Assembly (NCBI GenBank): GCA_900556135.1
Contig: USNR01000001.1
Span: 12,251 to 76,250 of the forward strand
Length of the DNA stretch: 64,000 nucleotides
Direction of reading: 5' to 3'
DNA from: an uncultured Clostridium sp.
Lineage (GTDB): Bacteria; Bacillota; Clostridia; TANB77; CAG-508
Part shown: one piece after another, positions 17,829-27,380 of the stretch
Layout: every line of letters begins with the position of its first letter
Position numbering within the stretch: the stretch's first letter is position 1
The notes under the pieces: generated by a model
Seen by the model: the letters and a program-made list of their open reading frames with translations, nothing else
What the model was told of the DNA's origin: nothing
Database searches by the model: none
Made by a program: the position numbers and the translations under genes

Positions 17829-20465
17829 TTACAACCATTCTCCATATTGCTTAATATACCATTTTTTTATAATTTCTACTAAAATTGAATACATTACAAG
17901 AAGTAATAATACAAATCCATAGTAGTGTAGTGGTAATATTTCAAAGTGAAAACTTTTTACATTGTGTAACAAAATTGGCGTTAATATTGTTCCAACTATT
18001 GTTGCAATAGTTCCTAATGTTAACCATTTATTTGCTCTAGACTCTATAAAAGGTTTCTTTGCAGTACGCACATAATGAATTATCATTGTCTCACTTATCA
18101 AACACTCTACAAACCATGCTGTTTGGAAAAATGTTTCTTTACTTGCATTATATCCAAATACAAACCAGAATACTAAAAATGCGATAACATCTGTAATAGA
18201 ACTTGTAATTCCCATAACATTCATAAATTTACTAATTCCAGAAGTGCTCCACTTTTTTGGTCTTTCTAGAAATTCTTTATCAACATCATCATATGGTATC
18301 GCAATTTGTGAAATATCATACAAGAAATCTTGTAAAAGCATTTGAATAGGTAACAATGGTAGGAATGGCAAGAAAATACTTGCAATAACAATACTAAAGA
18401 CGTCTCCAAAATCAGAACTTAAAGCCATTTTCATATATTTTATAATATTACCATATACTTTTCTGCCTTCAATAACACCATTGTATATTACATTCAAATT
18501 CTTCTCTAACAAAATAATATCTGCCGCTTCTTTTGCTATATCCGTTGCAGAATCAACACAAATTCCTACATCAGACATATGAAGTGATGGTGCATCATTA
18601 ACTCCATCTCCCATATAGCCAACTACATGTCCGTTTAATTTTAGTTGCTTTACAACTCTCTCTTTTTGCAAAGGATTCATTCTAGCAAAAACATGAACTT
18701 CTTCTACTTTTTTTGCTAGTTCCTCATCAGACATTTTATCTATTTCTGTTCCAATTAAGATTTGCGTATTATCAATTCCCACTAAATTGCAAATATTACT
18801 AGTAGCATATTGATTATCCCCTGTTAATATCTTTGTATCTACTCCAATTTTCTTTAGCTTATTAATAGTTGATTTTACATCTTTTTTAGGCGGATCTAAG
18901 AATGCTACAAATCCAATAAATGTCATTTCTTTTTCATCTGATAAATTAAATATATTTATTCCCCTGTACTCTCTTTTTGAAGCTAATGCTATAACTTGCA
19001 TTCCCTGAGTTGCAAACTCTTTTGCCTTTTCTTCAACCAATTCAATCATATCTGGTGTTAAATCTACAATTTTTCCTTCATATTTAACACGCGTACATAC
19101 TTTTAGAATCTCCTCTAGTGCTCCTTTAGTAAACATTCTATATCCGTTATTTTTATTACTTTTTACCACAACACTCATGCGTTTTCTTGTATAATCAAAA
19201 GGTATTTCGTCTATTTTAGTATATTCATTTATAATTTCTTTTACACCATTTTTATTACCATAACTTATTATTGCTCTATCCACAAGATTTTTCATTCCTG
19301 TTCCAAAATAGCTATTAAGATATGCGTATTCTAAAATAGATATATCTTCTTTTCCATGTACATCAATATACTTTTGTAAAACTATTTTATCTTCTGTTAA
19401 AGTTCCTGTTTTATCTGTACATAAAACATCTATAGCTCCTAAATTCTGAATAGAATTTATATTTTTAACAAGCGTTTTTTTCTTGGCTAGTACCTTTGTT
19501 CCTCTTGTTAAATTTACATTTACAATCATTGGTAGCATGCTAGGAGTAATACCAACTGCAACAGATAAAGCAAATAGAATAGCCTCTAGCCAATCTTTTC
19601 TAATAAGTCCATATATAACAAATACGCCAATAGACACTACAGCCATATACTTTATAAGCATCTTTGTTATATTATTCATTCCTTTTTCAAAATTTGTTAA
19701 TTCCTTTTTATTATCTAGTTCTTTGCTCATCCTTCCTAAATATGTTGTAAATCCAGTATCTATAACTACACCAGTTGCACTTCCACTAACAACACTAGAG
19801 CCCATTAAACATATATTAGGAATAGAAAAGATTTCCTTTTCTTTTGCTGCTGTACCAGGCAAGTGTGCCATTTTTTCAACCGGTACACTTTCACCTGTAA
19901 ACACAGATTGGTTAACAAATAAATCCTTGCTTTCTATAAGAATTAAATCTGCTGGAATCATTGCTCCCGCATTTAAATGAACAATATCACCAGGCACAAC
20001 ATTCTCTACCCTAATTTCTTTTTCTTTATTATTTCTTAGAACATGTGTTGTAGTATACAGCTTAGATTTTAGTTCTAGATTAAATTTATATACACTATAA
20101 TCTTGAAAATATCTAATCAAAGCACTAACAACTGCAATCCCTATTATTATATAACTTCCTAAAGCATCACTTAGAAAATAATTTATAACTGCTAGTACTA
20201 TCAAAATTAATATAAACTTGTCCCTAAACGCATCAACTAAAAAAAGCAATCTACTCCTTTTTTCATTTTTCACAACCACGTTTGGTCCATTTTCCTCTAA
20301 CAACTCTTCTGCTTTTTCTTCTCTTATACCACAATCTCCTGTATTAAACTCTGTAAATACTTCTTCTTTATTCTTAGTTGATTCTTTATAATATTTTTCA
20401 AATAACTCGGTGTCTTCTTTTTTTAACTTTTTATTATTCTTTTTTATATCAAATAATTGAATCAT
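17829..20465 (-). CDS. mgtA: magnesium-translocating P-type ATPase
   Basis: An 878-aa P3B ATPase. Motifs: TGESVPVEK (actuator), DKTGTLTEDK (phosphorylated Asp), ILTGDN, MGDGVNDAPSL, and ten predicted membrane helices, including the C-terminal block LPFLPLLPIQMLLQDFLYD typical of MgtA/MgtB. It imports Mg2+ at ATP expense. I see no M-box-like leader in the short upstream gap. Confidence 0.9.
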   Translation of the reverse strand: MIQLFDIKKNNKKLKKEDTELFEKYYKESTKNKEEVFTEFNTGDCGIREEKAEELLEENGPNVVVKNEKRSRLLFLVDAFRDKFILILIVLAVINYFLSDALGSYIIIGIAVVSALIRYFQDYSVYKFNLELKSKLYTTTHVLRNNKEKEIRVENVVPGDIVHLNAGAMIPADLILIESKDLFVNQSVFTGESVPVEKMAHLPGTAAKEKEIFSIPNICLMGSSVVSGSATGVVIDTGFTTYLGRMSKELDNKKELTNFEKGMNNITKMLIKYMAVVSIGVFVIYGLIRKDWLEAILFALSVAVGITPSMLPMIVNVNLTRGTKVLAKKKTLVKNINSIQNLGAIDVLCTDKTGTLTEDKIVLQKYIDVHGKEDISILEYAYLNSYFGTGMKNLVDRAIISYGNKNGVKEIINEYTKIDEIPFDYTRKRMSVVVKSNKNNGYRMFTKGALEEILKVCTRVKYEGKIVDLTPDMIELVEEKAKEFATQGMQVIALASKREYRGINIFNLSDEKEMTFIGFVAFLDPPKKDVKSTINKLKKIGVDTKILTGDNQYATSNICNLVGIDNTQILIGTEIDKMSDEELAKKVEEVHVFARMNPLQKERVVKQLKLNGHVVGYMGDGVNDAPSLHMSDVGICVDSATDIAKEAADIILLEKNLNVIYNGVIEGRKVYGNIIKYMKMALSSDFGDVFSIVIASIFLPFLPLLPIQMLLQDFLYDISQIAIPYDDVDKEFLERPKKWSTSGISKFMNVMGITSSITDVIAFLVFWFVFGYNASKETFFQTAWFVECLISETMIIHYVRTAKKPFIESRANKWLTLGTIATIVGTILTPILLHNVKSFHFEILPLHYYGFVLLLLVMYSILVEIIKKWYIKQYGEWL

Positions 20466-20550
20466 TCTAATCCCTCTTTCTATATTCTATATAATAACAC
20501 AACATCAAAAAAATATCTGTATTTTTAGAAATTTTTTTAATTTTTTATAT

Positions 20551-20584
20551 AAAAAGAATAGAGCAAACTTTTGCTCACTCTATT
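20551..20584 (-). terminator. terminator of the truncated prepilin-like gene
   Basis: Arms AATAGAGCAAA and TTTGCTCACTCTATT pair with a one-base bulge; a T-run follows on the minus strand. Confidence 0.7.
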
Positions 20585-20648
20585 GTCTTACATTATCAAT
20601 CTAAGTTTAATATAATTTTTCAATTCAAAAAGGCCGTACTTCTTCATT

Positions 20649-21014
20649 CTAAATATATAAAATAGCTCTAAAACCAACATCTTCAGAGGTATCAGTAGGG
20701 TAAACCACATAGCTTCTATTTTCCTCAACATAATTACCAGAACTTTTTATTTTGCCAAACTCAGAGTTATCAATTCCCAAAATTTTATCTATGTCACTAT
20801 CAGCTGTTTCTAATTGCTCTTGCTCATTTGCACTAGCATTTGAATACTTATCTCTACTCTCGCCTGATTTTTTTATAATTCCATTATTATCTAATACCAA
20901 TGTAATGCTTATTCCTGCTAATATTAATAACACAACAATCGTTACCACAAGTGCCACTAATGTGATGCCCGAGTGTCTTCTTTCCTTTTTTAAAATTTTA
21001 CATTTGTTTTTCAT
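20649..21014 (-). CDS. shortened prepilin-like surface protein
   Basis: A 121-aa protein from the ATG at 21014, which has AAAAGGAG in front; the frame runs further upstream into the leader. Residues ~10-40 are the leader/helix GITLVALVVTIVVLLILAG. The last ~20 residues (VYPTDTSEDVGFRAILYI) match the end of the formylglycine-enzyme/lectin-type domain of the larger paralogues, but the ~250-residue middle is missing. It looks like an internal-deletion derivative. It is served by a switch-type promoter in the ON orientation. Confidence 0.6.
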   Translation of the reverse strand: MKNKCKILKKERRHSGITLVALVVTIVVLLILAGISITLVLDNNGIIKKSGESRDKYSNASANEQEQLETADSDIDKILGIDNSEFGKIKSSGNYVEENRSYVVYPTDTSEDVGFRAILYI

Positions 21015-21070
21015 ACTAAATTTTTCTCCTTTTTTATATTTCTCCTTTTTAATATACTCACTAGCGCATT

Positions 21071-21189
21071 TGCTAATAAATATGAGACACAATTAGGGAT
21101 TGAAATTTTCTCTTAACTATGAACCCACGTCTTTAACGTAGGACGATAAGGGAAATTTCTTTTCCTAATTTGGAACATATTATTAGTCA
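21071..21189. repeat. imperfect-palindrome element, copy R2a (leader of 20649 gene)
   Basis: The outer arms TGCTAATAAATATG... and ...CATATTATTAGTCA are complementary, and the core contains AGGGATTGAAATTTTCTCTT and GGAAATTTCTTTTCCTAATT. It lies between the promoter at 21295-21323 and the gene, so it would form the 5' leader. The same element precedes the genes at 32339 and 51435 in the same orientation. Confidence 0.7.
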
Positions 21190-21267
21190 AAATGAGCGGT
21201 TGTCCTTCGCATTATTTTCTAATTTAATGCTCTAGTTTCAATGTTTACAAGCATTTCAAAATTTGGT

Positions 21268-21464
21268 ATTAAGTATATTTTTGTTCATACTGAAAGTATA
21301 GCAATAAACTGCGAAAAAATCAACATTTGAAAACAAAAAGTTTTAAACAAATTATAAGAAAAATATTTTTTATAAGTCATTAAAAATTACTAGGAATGTT
21401 AGAATGTCACGGATATATACTAATAAAAAAAGAATGCCAGATTTTCTTAAGTAATATACTTAAT
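21268..21464. promoter_or_regulatory. switch-type promoter segment, ON orientation, left repeat damaged
   Basis: The right end (21444-21464) carries the dyad TTAAGTAATATACTTAA; the left end (from 21268) begins ATTAAGTATATT but lacks the next ~10 bp of the repeat. Between them the DNA matches the segment at 53119-53281 in the reverse orientation, while the outer flanks of both loci are collinear. On the minus strand TTGATT (21318-21323), 17 nt and TATACT (21295-21300) point at the prepilin-like gene. The remainder of the 21015-21906 gap holds elements R2a and R2b and AT-rich sequence. Confidence 0.75.
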
Positions 21465-21649
21465 TCAAAAATAATTTTTATGTAACCAAATTTTATTTTA
21501 TCTTGCTTAAATTCTATAACAAACCGTTTTATTTTTCAAGTCATTTTATCCTCAAATTTTAATTAAAGTAAAAATGAAAGTAATTTTCTATCACAAATTA
21601 AGGTCTATAATTTTTGTCAATTATTTTTCTTCTGACATCCGCTCATTTT

Positions 21650-21770
21650 GCATAATAAAATGATGTAAATCAGGGAACCCAGAAATTTTCCTTCTGCAAC
21701 TATGATAAAGACAAATGCTCATAGTTAAGAGAAAATTTCAATCCCTAATTGTACATCATTTTTATTATGC
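21650..21770. repeat. imperfect-palindrome element, copy R2b (inverted relative to R2a)
   Basis: Outer arms 21650-21667 and 21752-21770 (GCATAATAAAATGATGTA / TACATCATTTTTATTATGC) pair almost perfectly. The core matches R1 closely. It is an inverted copy of R2a; homology extends into both flanks (AAAATGAGCGGATGTC, CTAGCGCA), so R2a and R2b enclose the promoter switch. Confidence 0.7.
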
Positions 21771-21906
21771 CATGCGCTAGAAAGAAGTATTTCATTTTTT
21801 CATTAATCTAAAATACTGGACGTCCTTCGTATAAAATTATAAAATAGTCTTACTTTCTTTCTAACAATTTTTGTTCACTTTTTAACTATATCATTTTACT
21901 TATTCA

Positions 21907-23220
21907 TTACTTCAAACTAACATACTCTTTGTAATTAATATCTTTTTTTCTATACTCCTCTGGTTTCAATCCTACTCTTGTTTTCATAAACTTTAATATA
22001 GCAAACATTGCCAATGTAAAAATTCCGCCAAACAAAATAACAGATGTTTTCAAATCATATTTAGAAACGATTACCGTGCCAATCAGGCCTATTAAAGTAT
22101 TTCCAAGTCCAGTTACTATCCCATAAGCCGAATACACTTTATTTACCATTTGAGTATTTGTAAAATTAGTTATATACTTTTTTATTAATACTAAATACGA
22201 ACCTGAACAAATATATCTCACAACATAAGCTAATACAACTACAAACACCATTACTCCAAATGGAACTTTAGAAACACATATCGTTCCTGCTACCAAACAC
22301 GCAATGGTATACGATATACCTATAACCGATAAAGTTTTATTCTTAAATCTTTCATGCAATTTATACTGTTGCTTTGATGCAATTCCTGCCACTAATTGCA
22401 TACTAGCATATATTATTCCAATTGCGGTTGAAGATAATTCTATTTCTTGAAGCAATCCCATTTCATATGTATTCATTACCATAATTATTCCATACATTAC
22501 ACCAGAAAAAATCATTAAAGCCTTTAATCTTCTAGAATGAAATATAAATGAAAAAGCAAGCTTTAAATCTTTAAAATACTCTCCATACTTTAAAGCAATC
22601 TCTTTTCCTATTTTTTCTTCCTGCTTTTTATCATCTATCTCGCTAAATAATGACGCAACTCTTGCAGCAATTAGCAATATAATTACACATATTGTCATCG
22701 GAATATATCCATTTATCTCAAACAATATTCCAGAAACACAGGCTGAAACAGCTGATATAAAATAAAAATTGCCTAATCCCTTAGCATCAATCTTGGAAAA
22801 AATTGCCCCCTTGTTTTCTGAAGCTGGTATTGATTTATTTAAAATTCCATTTTCAGCAACCTCTTTTATAGCAAATGAAATTCCTGATACTAAATTAGCT
22901 AATATTAATATTGTTAAATTTGTAGATAACATTACAATTACAACTGCCAAAGCCATCATAAAATCACTTAAAACTAGACTCTTCTTACTACCTATTCTGT
23001 CTATTAATATAGTAGTTGGAATTTGAAATATAACTTTGAATATTCCAAAAAAAGCCGTAGCTAAAACAATGTTGCCTGCTGTTAAACCTTTTATTTGTGT
23101 TAAAAAAATAAATTTAATCGCATAATAAAATAGTAAATCCGCAGTCAACATTCTATGTATTGAGTATAACTTCATATTCTGTTTTCTTTTTTCTGATAAT
23201 ACTTTTTCTTCTTGATTCAT
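21907..23220 (-). CDS. MFS transporter
   Basis: A 437-aa integral membrane protein with about twelve helices and a central cytoplasmic loop (~195-215). The motif FQIPTTILIDRIGSKKSLVLSD between helices 2 and 3 is the MFS loop signature. Substrate unknown; drug or metabolite efflux is typical for this type. The next gene upstream ends 44 nt away, so an operon is possible. Confidence 0.8.
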   Translation of the reverse strand: MNQEEKVLSEKRKQNMKLYSIHRMLTADLLFYYAIKFIFLTQIKGLTAGNIVLATAFFGIFKVIFQIPTTILIDRIGSKKSLVLSDFMMALAVVIVMLSTNLTILILANLVSGISFAIKEVAENGILNKSIPASENKGAIFSKIDAKGLGNFYFISAVSACVSGILFEINGYIPMTICVIILLIAARVASLFSEIDDKKQEEKIGKEIALKYGEYFKDLKLAFSFIFHSRRLKALMIFSGVMYGIIMVMNTYEMGLLQEIELSSTAIGIIYASMQLVAGIASKQQYKLHERFKNKTLSVIGISYTIACLVAGTICVSKVPFGVMVFVVVLAYVVRYICSGSYLVLIKKYITNFTNTQMVNKVYSAYGIVTGLGNTLIGLIGTVIVSKYDLKTSVILFGGIFTLAMFAILKFMKTRVGLKPEEYRKKDINYKEYVSLK

Positions 23221-23264
23221 TCATTACCTCTTTTCTCTTATGTTTATTGCTTCTTTAGGTATTA

Positions 23265-23648
23265 TCATGAAGCTTGTTTTTTTAATGCTTCAATTTTCTT
23301 TTTTATTTCTTCTATTTTAGCCTTTTTTACTGCTATTTGTTTATCATATAAATCTATAAGTTGATCTTCTTGTTCTTCTGTTAAATCTTCTATTTTTATT
23401 ATTCCGTCACGCACTTTTCTTTGCAGTTCTAAAAGCTCACTATCAGCCTCAACATCACTATCAACCTTTAAATTCTCTATAAAGTTATTTCTAGCATTTT
23501 CTTTATCTATTTGTTTTGGTATTACAACAGTCCTTTTCACTATTTTCTTTTTACCAAACAAATTCTTAAAGAATAGTCTAATTCTTCTAAAAATTCCAAT
23601 ATTATCTTCTATCTTTATTAACTTTTTTTCCTCTGTATTTTCGCTCAT
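23265..23648 (-). CDS. uncharacterised coiled-coil protein
   Basis: A 127-aa soluble, highly charged protein that I do not recognise. Residues ~18-37 are basic and aromatic (IFRRIRLFFKNLFGKKKIVKR), which could be an amphipathic membrane-binding helix. Residues ~60-125 form a predicted coiled coil. It sits between a 46-aa gene and the MFS transporter on the same strand. Confidence 0.6.
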   Translation of the reverse strand: MSENTEEKKLIKIEDNIGIFRRIRLFFKNLFGKKKIVKRTVVIPKQIDKENARNNFIENLKVDSDVEADSELLELQRKVRDGIIKIEDLTEEQEDQLIDLYDKQIAVKKAKIEEIKKKIEALKKQAS

Positions 23649-23689
23649 TTTCTTCCTCCAAAGATTAATTTAAATATATATCTATATAT

Positions 23690-23830
23690 TTATATAGTTG
23701 GTTGTTCTTCTTTTTCTGCTAATAGTTTATTATATTCATCTTGATATTCCCCTAAAGTGCTAGATAACACTTTATATTCTTCCATCAGGGCTTGTAATCT
23801 GTATTTATTATTGTTTCCTTCGTTTACCAT
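23690..23830 (-). CDS. 46-aa hypothetical protein
   Basis: A short frame from the ATG at 23830 to the TAA at 23690, preceded by AAGGAAGG at good spacing. The product is helical and acidic (LMEEYKVLSSTLGEYQDEYN). It lies 41 nt upstream of the coiled-coil gene on the same strand and may be its partner. Not recognised. Confidence 0.5.
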   Translation of the reverse strand: MVNEGNNNKYRLQALMEEYKVLSSTLGEYQDEYNKLLAEKEEQPTI

Positions 23831-23920
23831 AAAATTTTCATTCCTTCCTTTTGTAAATTAATCTCTTCACATAAATCTACTCATATTGTAACATAACAAA
23901 AATTATTGTCAAGAGTTTTA

Positions 23921-24090
23921 TTTTATATAATAAGAAAGCTATATAACTTTCCTATTATATAAAATACCTTGCATAGAGAATTTATTTCATAAATTTTTGC
24001 ACATGAACAAACTTACTGAAATTTCTAATTTTATAGAAAAACATAAGAAATAAAAAAAGACTGAAAATTGAAAATTTTCAGATTTGTTTC
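23921..24090 (+). repeat. inverted repeat A flanking the sporulation block
   Basis: About 170 bp that match, in reverse complement, 27846-27983 on the other side of the sporulation genes. Shared landmarks are ATTATATAAAATAC, GAAATTT.TAATTTTATAGAA and CTGAAAATTGAAAAT. Copy A has ~30 bp more in the middle. It lies in the 327-bp gap 23831-24158, whose remaining part holds the terminator at 24099-24152. Confidence 0.6.
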
Positions 24091-24098
24091 AAAGGTAC

Positions 24099-24152
24099 TG
24101 GACTTTACACTTGTGAATTTTGATTTTCCGTTTTCCTTGGCATAAAGTCCAG
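24099..24152 (-). terminator. hairpin after the spoIIQ-like gene
   Basis: A perfect 10-bp stem (CTGGACTTTA / TAAAGTCCAG) with a 34-nt loop lies 7 bp beyond the stop of the M23 gene. No strong T-run follows directly, so termination efficiency is uncertain. Confidence 0.45.
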
Positions 24153-24158
24153 AAAATA

Positions 24159-24986
24159 TTATTTTATATATAAATTTGGATCAACGTTTACTCCATCTTT
24201 TAAAATTTCAAAATGTAAATGTGTTTCATCAGCTATTTCAAACATTGCAGTATTTCCAACTGTTGCTATTGTTTGACCTTGTTCTACTTTTTCTCCAACC
24301 TCTATAAATTCTGTAGATAATAAATTTGCATACATACTTGTAAACCCATTGCTATGTTCTATTACAACTGTTAAACCATAACGTGGATCATTTTTTATAG
24401 ATTTTACGGTTCCACCCGCTGCTGCTTTTACTATACTTGTTTTTTCTGCCTTGTAATCTATACCTAAATGTGTAGTCCATTCATCTAAAGTTGTTGAATA
24501 TACTAAATTATCTGATGAGTAATTTTTTATTACATCTCCCTCAACAGGATTTATAAAGCTCACATTCTCGCTTGTTTCACTTTTTACATTTTCCTCATTT
24601 GAATTTGATGTTGTTTCTTCCTTTTGGGTATTTCTTTCTTCAACAACATTTTTCTCTATAGCACTTGTATTTACAGCCCTTTTTTCTACATTTTCTGTGT
24701 TGGCATCCACAGTGTTTGTTTGACTTTCCGCTTCTGCTTCATTTACAGATTTTCCTATTTCTAAACTTACTGCTGATGTTTCTGAATTTGTTAACACAGC
24801 TGTATTTTGATATTCTGCCCTTCTTTCTACATTAGTTATTTTGCTTTGATTTGCTAACCTATTTCCATATAAAACATATGCAACTATAAAACTTACAACT
24901 GCCAAAATAATCACTGCAACCATCACTAAAATACTTGTTTTTGCTTCACCATTGTTTCTTTGGTTTCTTCTTGAATTTCTATTCAT
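24159..24986 (-). CDS. spoIIQ: SpoIIQ-like M23 (LytM) peptidase
   Basis: A 275-aa protein with one N-terminal membrane helix (~20-40), a Glu/Ser/Thr-rich linker (~50-150) and a LytM domain (~165-275). Zinc ligands are complete: HLGID (HxxxD) and HLHFE (HxH), as in clostridial SpoIIQ, where the metal site is kept. SpoIIQ in the forespore membrane pairs with SpoIIIAH across the engulfing membranes. Its place next to spoIID and the spoIIA operon supports the assignment. AAGGAGG precedes the ATG. Confidence 0.82.
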   Translation of the reverse strand: MNRNSRRNQRNNGEAKTSILVMVAVIILAVVSFIVAYVLYGNRLANQSKITNVERRAEYQNTAVLTNSETSAVSLEIGKSVNEAEAESQTNTVDANTENVEKRAVNTSAIEKNVVEERNTQKEETTSNSNEENVKSETSENVSFINPVEGDVIKNYSSDNLVYSTTLDEWTTHLGIDYKAEKTSIVKAAAGGTVKSIKNDPRYGLTVVIEHSNGFTSMYANLLSTEFIEVGEKVEQGQTIATVGNTAMFEIADETHLHFEILKDGVNVDPNLYIK

Positions 24987-25061
24987 ACTAAAATTTTCCT
25001 CCTTAAAACACTTACAAACTTTTTATATCATAAGTATTTCCTAATTTAGAAAATTTATACA

Positions 25062-26079
25062 TTAAAGATTACCAATCTCAACTCCTGTATAAAAATGTTT
25101 TATAATTTCTTCACATGTCATCCCCTGTTTTGCTAAGCTATCAGCTCCAGTTTGACTCATTCCGTACACCATGGCCATATCCCTTTACTACAAATTTAAT
25201 TTCATTCTCCGATATTTCCACATTAAAATTTGCAGATTTTAGACCTAACAAAGTTCTTACTTCTACACCGGACAAATTCAAATTTCCAATTTTTATAGTT
25301 TTTATTCTGTTTCCAGCTGTATATTCTACAACTTTAATACACTCTGGATCTGAATAATCTATACTAAAATCTGAATGTTTATCTTTTATTTTATTTTCAA
25401 AATCACTCTTAGTAAATGTTGCTTCTGATAGATATTGTGAATATGCATCTTCTCCAGAAGTTTCCACACTTTGTAAATAAGGCATATTAGTACCACCCCA
25501 AACATTTGATACTTCTTCTGTTTTTCCTCCACTATTAGAATGGAAAAAAGCCTCTATTACCTCTCCATTATATGTAATTATCTTTCCTTGTGTTTCATAA
25601 ACAGAGCTTCTTATTTTCTCCCAGTTCTCTTCTTTTTTACTTTCTTCCCATTTAGCTAGCCTATTTTCTTTAGATATCCATGCCTGGCAACAAGCTGAAT
25701 TATCACATATATCTGCATTATCATGTTTTTTCGAGTTCTTTATCGTATATACTGTATATGTTCTTGCAACAATCGCTTGTGCTTTCAGTGCTTCTTTTTT
25801 AAAACTCGCAGGCATCTCAGCTGAAACAACTCCTATCAAATATTCATCAATTGGAATTTCTTCTACATCACCCGTAGAGTTGTGTAATAGTTTAATAATT
25901 TCAAAACTTGAATATTTGTAATCATTTGCATTACTTTTCTCTTCATTTTCATTTTCATTTACATTTTCCACTACATCTCCACTTATAGCCTCTTCCGTTC
26001 CAAATTTTTTTGTTAATAATAATGGGAGTAAAAATGTTGCCAAAACAATTACTCCTATATAAACAATTATCCTCTTCAA
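25062..26079 (-). CDS. spoIID: stage II sporulation protein D, frame broken by one extra base
   Basis: SpoIID is the lytic transglycosylase that drives engulfment. A membrane anchor (~4-22) and the catalytic Glu88 in VVSAEMPASFKKEALKAQAIVARTY are present, followed by CQAW and HSNSGGKTE motifs. The uninterrupted frame stops at 25141 after GYGHGVRNESNWS. Dropping one G at 25164 restores GYGHGVGMSQTGADSLAKQ and a normal C-terminus ending at 25062. The start is a TTG at 26079 with AAAGG upstream. This is either a real lesion or a consensus error; the downstream frame shows no other decay. Confidence 0.85.
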
Positions 26080-26094
26080 TATTATCTGCCTTTC

Positions 26095-26823
26095 TTATGC
26101 TAACTTTTGTCGCATTTGACTCAACACCTTTTTTTCTATTCGTGAAATTTGAACTTGACTAATTCCTAATTTTTTCGATATTTCTGTTTGAGTAATTCCT
26201 TTATAATATCTTAGCATTATGATGCTTTTTTCTCTTTCATCTAATTCACTAATTAATTTTTGAATAGATAACTTATTGGTAATCTCATTTTCTTCATTTT
26301 TACTTGATGCAATAGTATCTGCAATACATATACTGCCATCTTTTCCTTCATACACTGTTTCATTTATTGATGATACTAAATTATTAGAAGTAGCATCAAT
26401 CGCTACTGCTACTTCTTCTTTTGATATTTTTAATATTTGGGCAATTTCTTCTACTTTTATATCTCTTCCTTCTTTTTCTAAATATTCTTTTTTTAAGCCG
26501 TTAATTTTCGTAGCCAGTTCTTTTATACTTCTACTTACCTTAATTTTTCCATCATCTCTAATAAATTTTTTTATTTCTCCTAATATATATGGCACTGAAT
26601 AAGTAGATAATTGAACTTCATAATTAACATCAAAATTATTAATTGCTTTTACCAGGCCAAGAGCTCCAATTTGATTTAAATCTTCTTGTTCATATCCTCT
26701 TCCTTGAAATCTTTTTGCAATAGTATAAACTAGCCCCATATTTTCTTTAACGAGGCTAGCCATCTTTTCTTTATCACCTTTCTGAGCCTGAACTATGTTT
26801 TCATAACAATTGGCTTTCAACAT
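26095..26823 (-). CDS. sigF: sporulation sigma factor SigF
   Basis: A 242-aa sigma-70 family factor. Region 2 (QEDLNQIGALGLVKAINNFD) and region 4 with its helix-turn-helix (GITQTEISKKLGISQVQISRIEKK) are intact. SigG is very similar; the position directly after spoIIAA and spoIIAB identifies it as SigF, the first forespore sigma factor, held inactive by SpoIIAB. Confidence 0.93.
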   Translation of the reverse strand: MLKANCYENIVQAQKGDKEKMASLVKENMGLVYTIAKRFQGRGYEQEDLNQIGALGLVKAINNFDVNYEVQLSTYSVPYILGEIKKFIRDDGKIKVSRSIKELATKINGLKKEYLEKEGRDIKVEEIAQILKISKEEVAVAIDATSNNLVSSINETVYEGKDGSICIADTIASSKNEENEITNKLSIQKLISELDEREKSIIMLRYYKGITQTEISKKLGISQVQISRIEKKVLSQMRQKLA

Positions 26824-26838
26824 ATATTCCCTCCATAT

Positions 26839-27369
26839 TTAAGATATGGCATGCAATATTGTATCTATTTCCTTATTTTCTTCTCTATTTATATCTTCTT
26901 CTTCTTTGCTTTTCTCTTCAAGTTCTCCATTCTTGCTTTCCTTATCTATGTATTTTTTCATAGTAACCTTTGTTCCCAGTCCTACTACAGATTGAATTTT
27001 CACTTCATCCATAAAGCTTTCCATTATTGTAAATCCCATTCCAGACCTTTCTAAGTTAGCCTTTGATGTATATAATGGTCTTCTTGCCAACTCTATGTCT
27101 TCAATTCCTTTTCCTGTATCAGATATTTCTATTTCTATGTAATTATCTTTTAACTTACAATCTATCTTTATTATTCCATCAGATTTTTCGTATCCATGTA
27201 TAATACAATTTGTAACCGCTTCTGATACTGCCGTTTTAATATCTGCAAGTTCTTCTATTGTTGGGTCTAATTGTGAAGCAAATGCAGCAACAGCAATTCT
27301 GGAAAAAGCTTCATTACATGACTTGCTTACAAACTCCAATTTCATTTCGTTATCATATATTCCTAGCAT
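26839..27369 (-). CDS. spoIIAB: anti-sigma F factor SpoIIAB
   Basis: A GHKL-type serine kinase and anti-sigma factor. ATP-site motifs: [11 protein letters not shown] (N box), DTGKGI (G1) and SGMGFTIM (G2). At 176 aa it is ~30 residues longer than usual because of a charged Glu/Lys-rich C-terminal tail (~140-170). It binds SigF and phosphorylates SpoIIAA. Spaced 11 nt from spoIIAA and 15 nt from sigF. Confidence 0.94.
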   Translation of the reverse strand: MLGIYDNEMKLEFVSKSCNEAFSRIAVAAFASQLDPTIEELADIKTAVSEAVTNCIIHGYEKSDGIIKIDCKLKDNYIEIEISDTGKGIEDIELARRPLYTSKANLERSGMGFTIMESFMDEVKIQSVVGLGTKVTMKKYIDKESKNGELEEKSKEEEDINREENKEIDTILHAIS

Positions 27370-27380
27370 TTCACATCCTC

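Noticed and set aside
21093..21115. GGGATTGAAA in the repeat elements resembles the end of CRISPR repeats
   Set aside because: The copies are kilobases apart, in both orientations, with no spacer array and no cas gene; they belong to the hairpin element.
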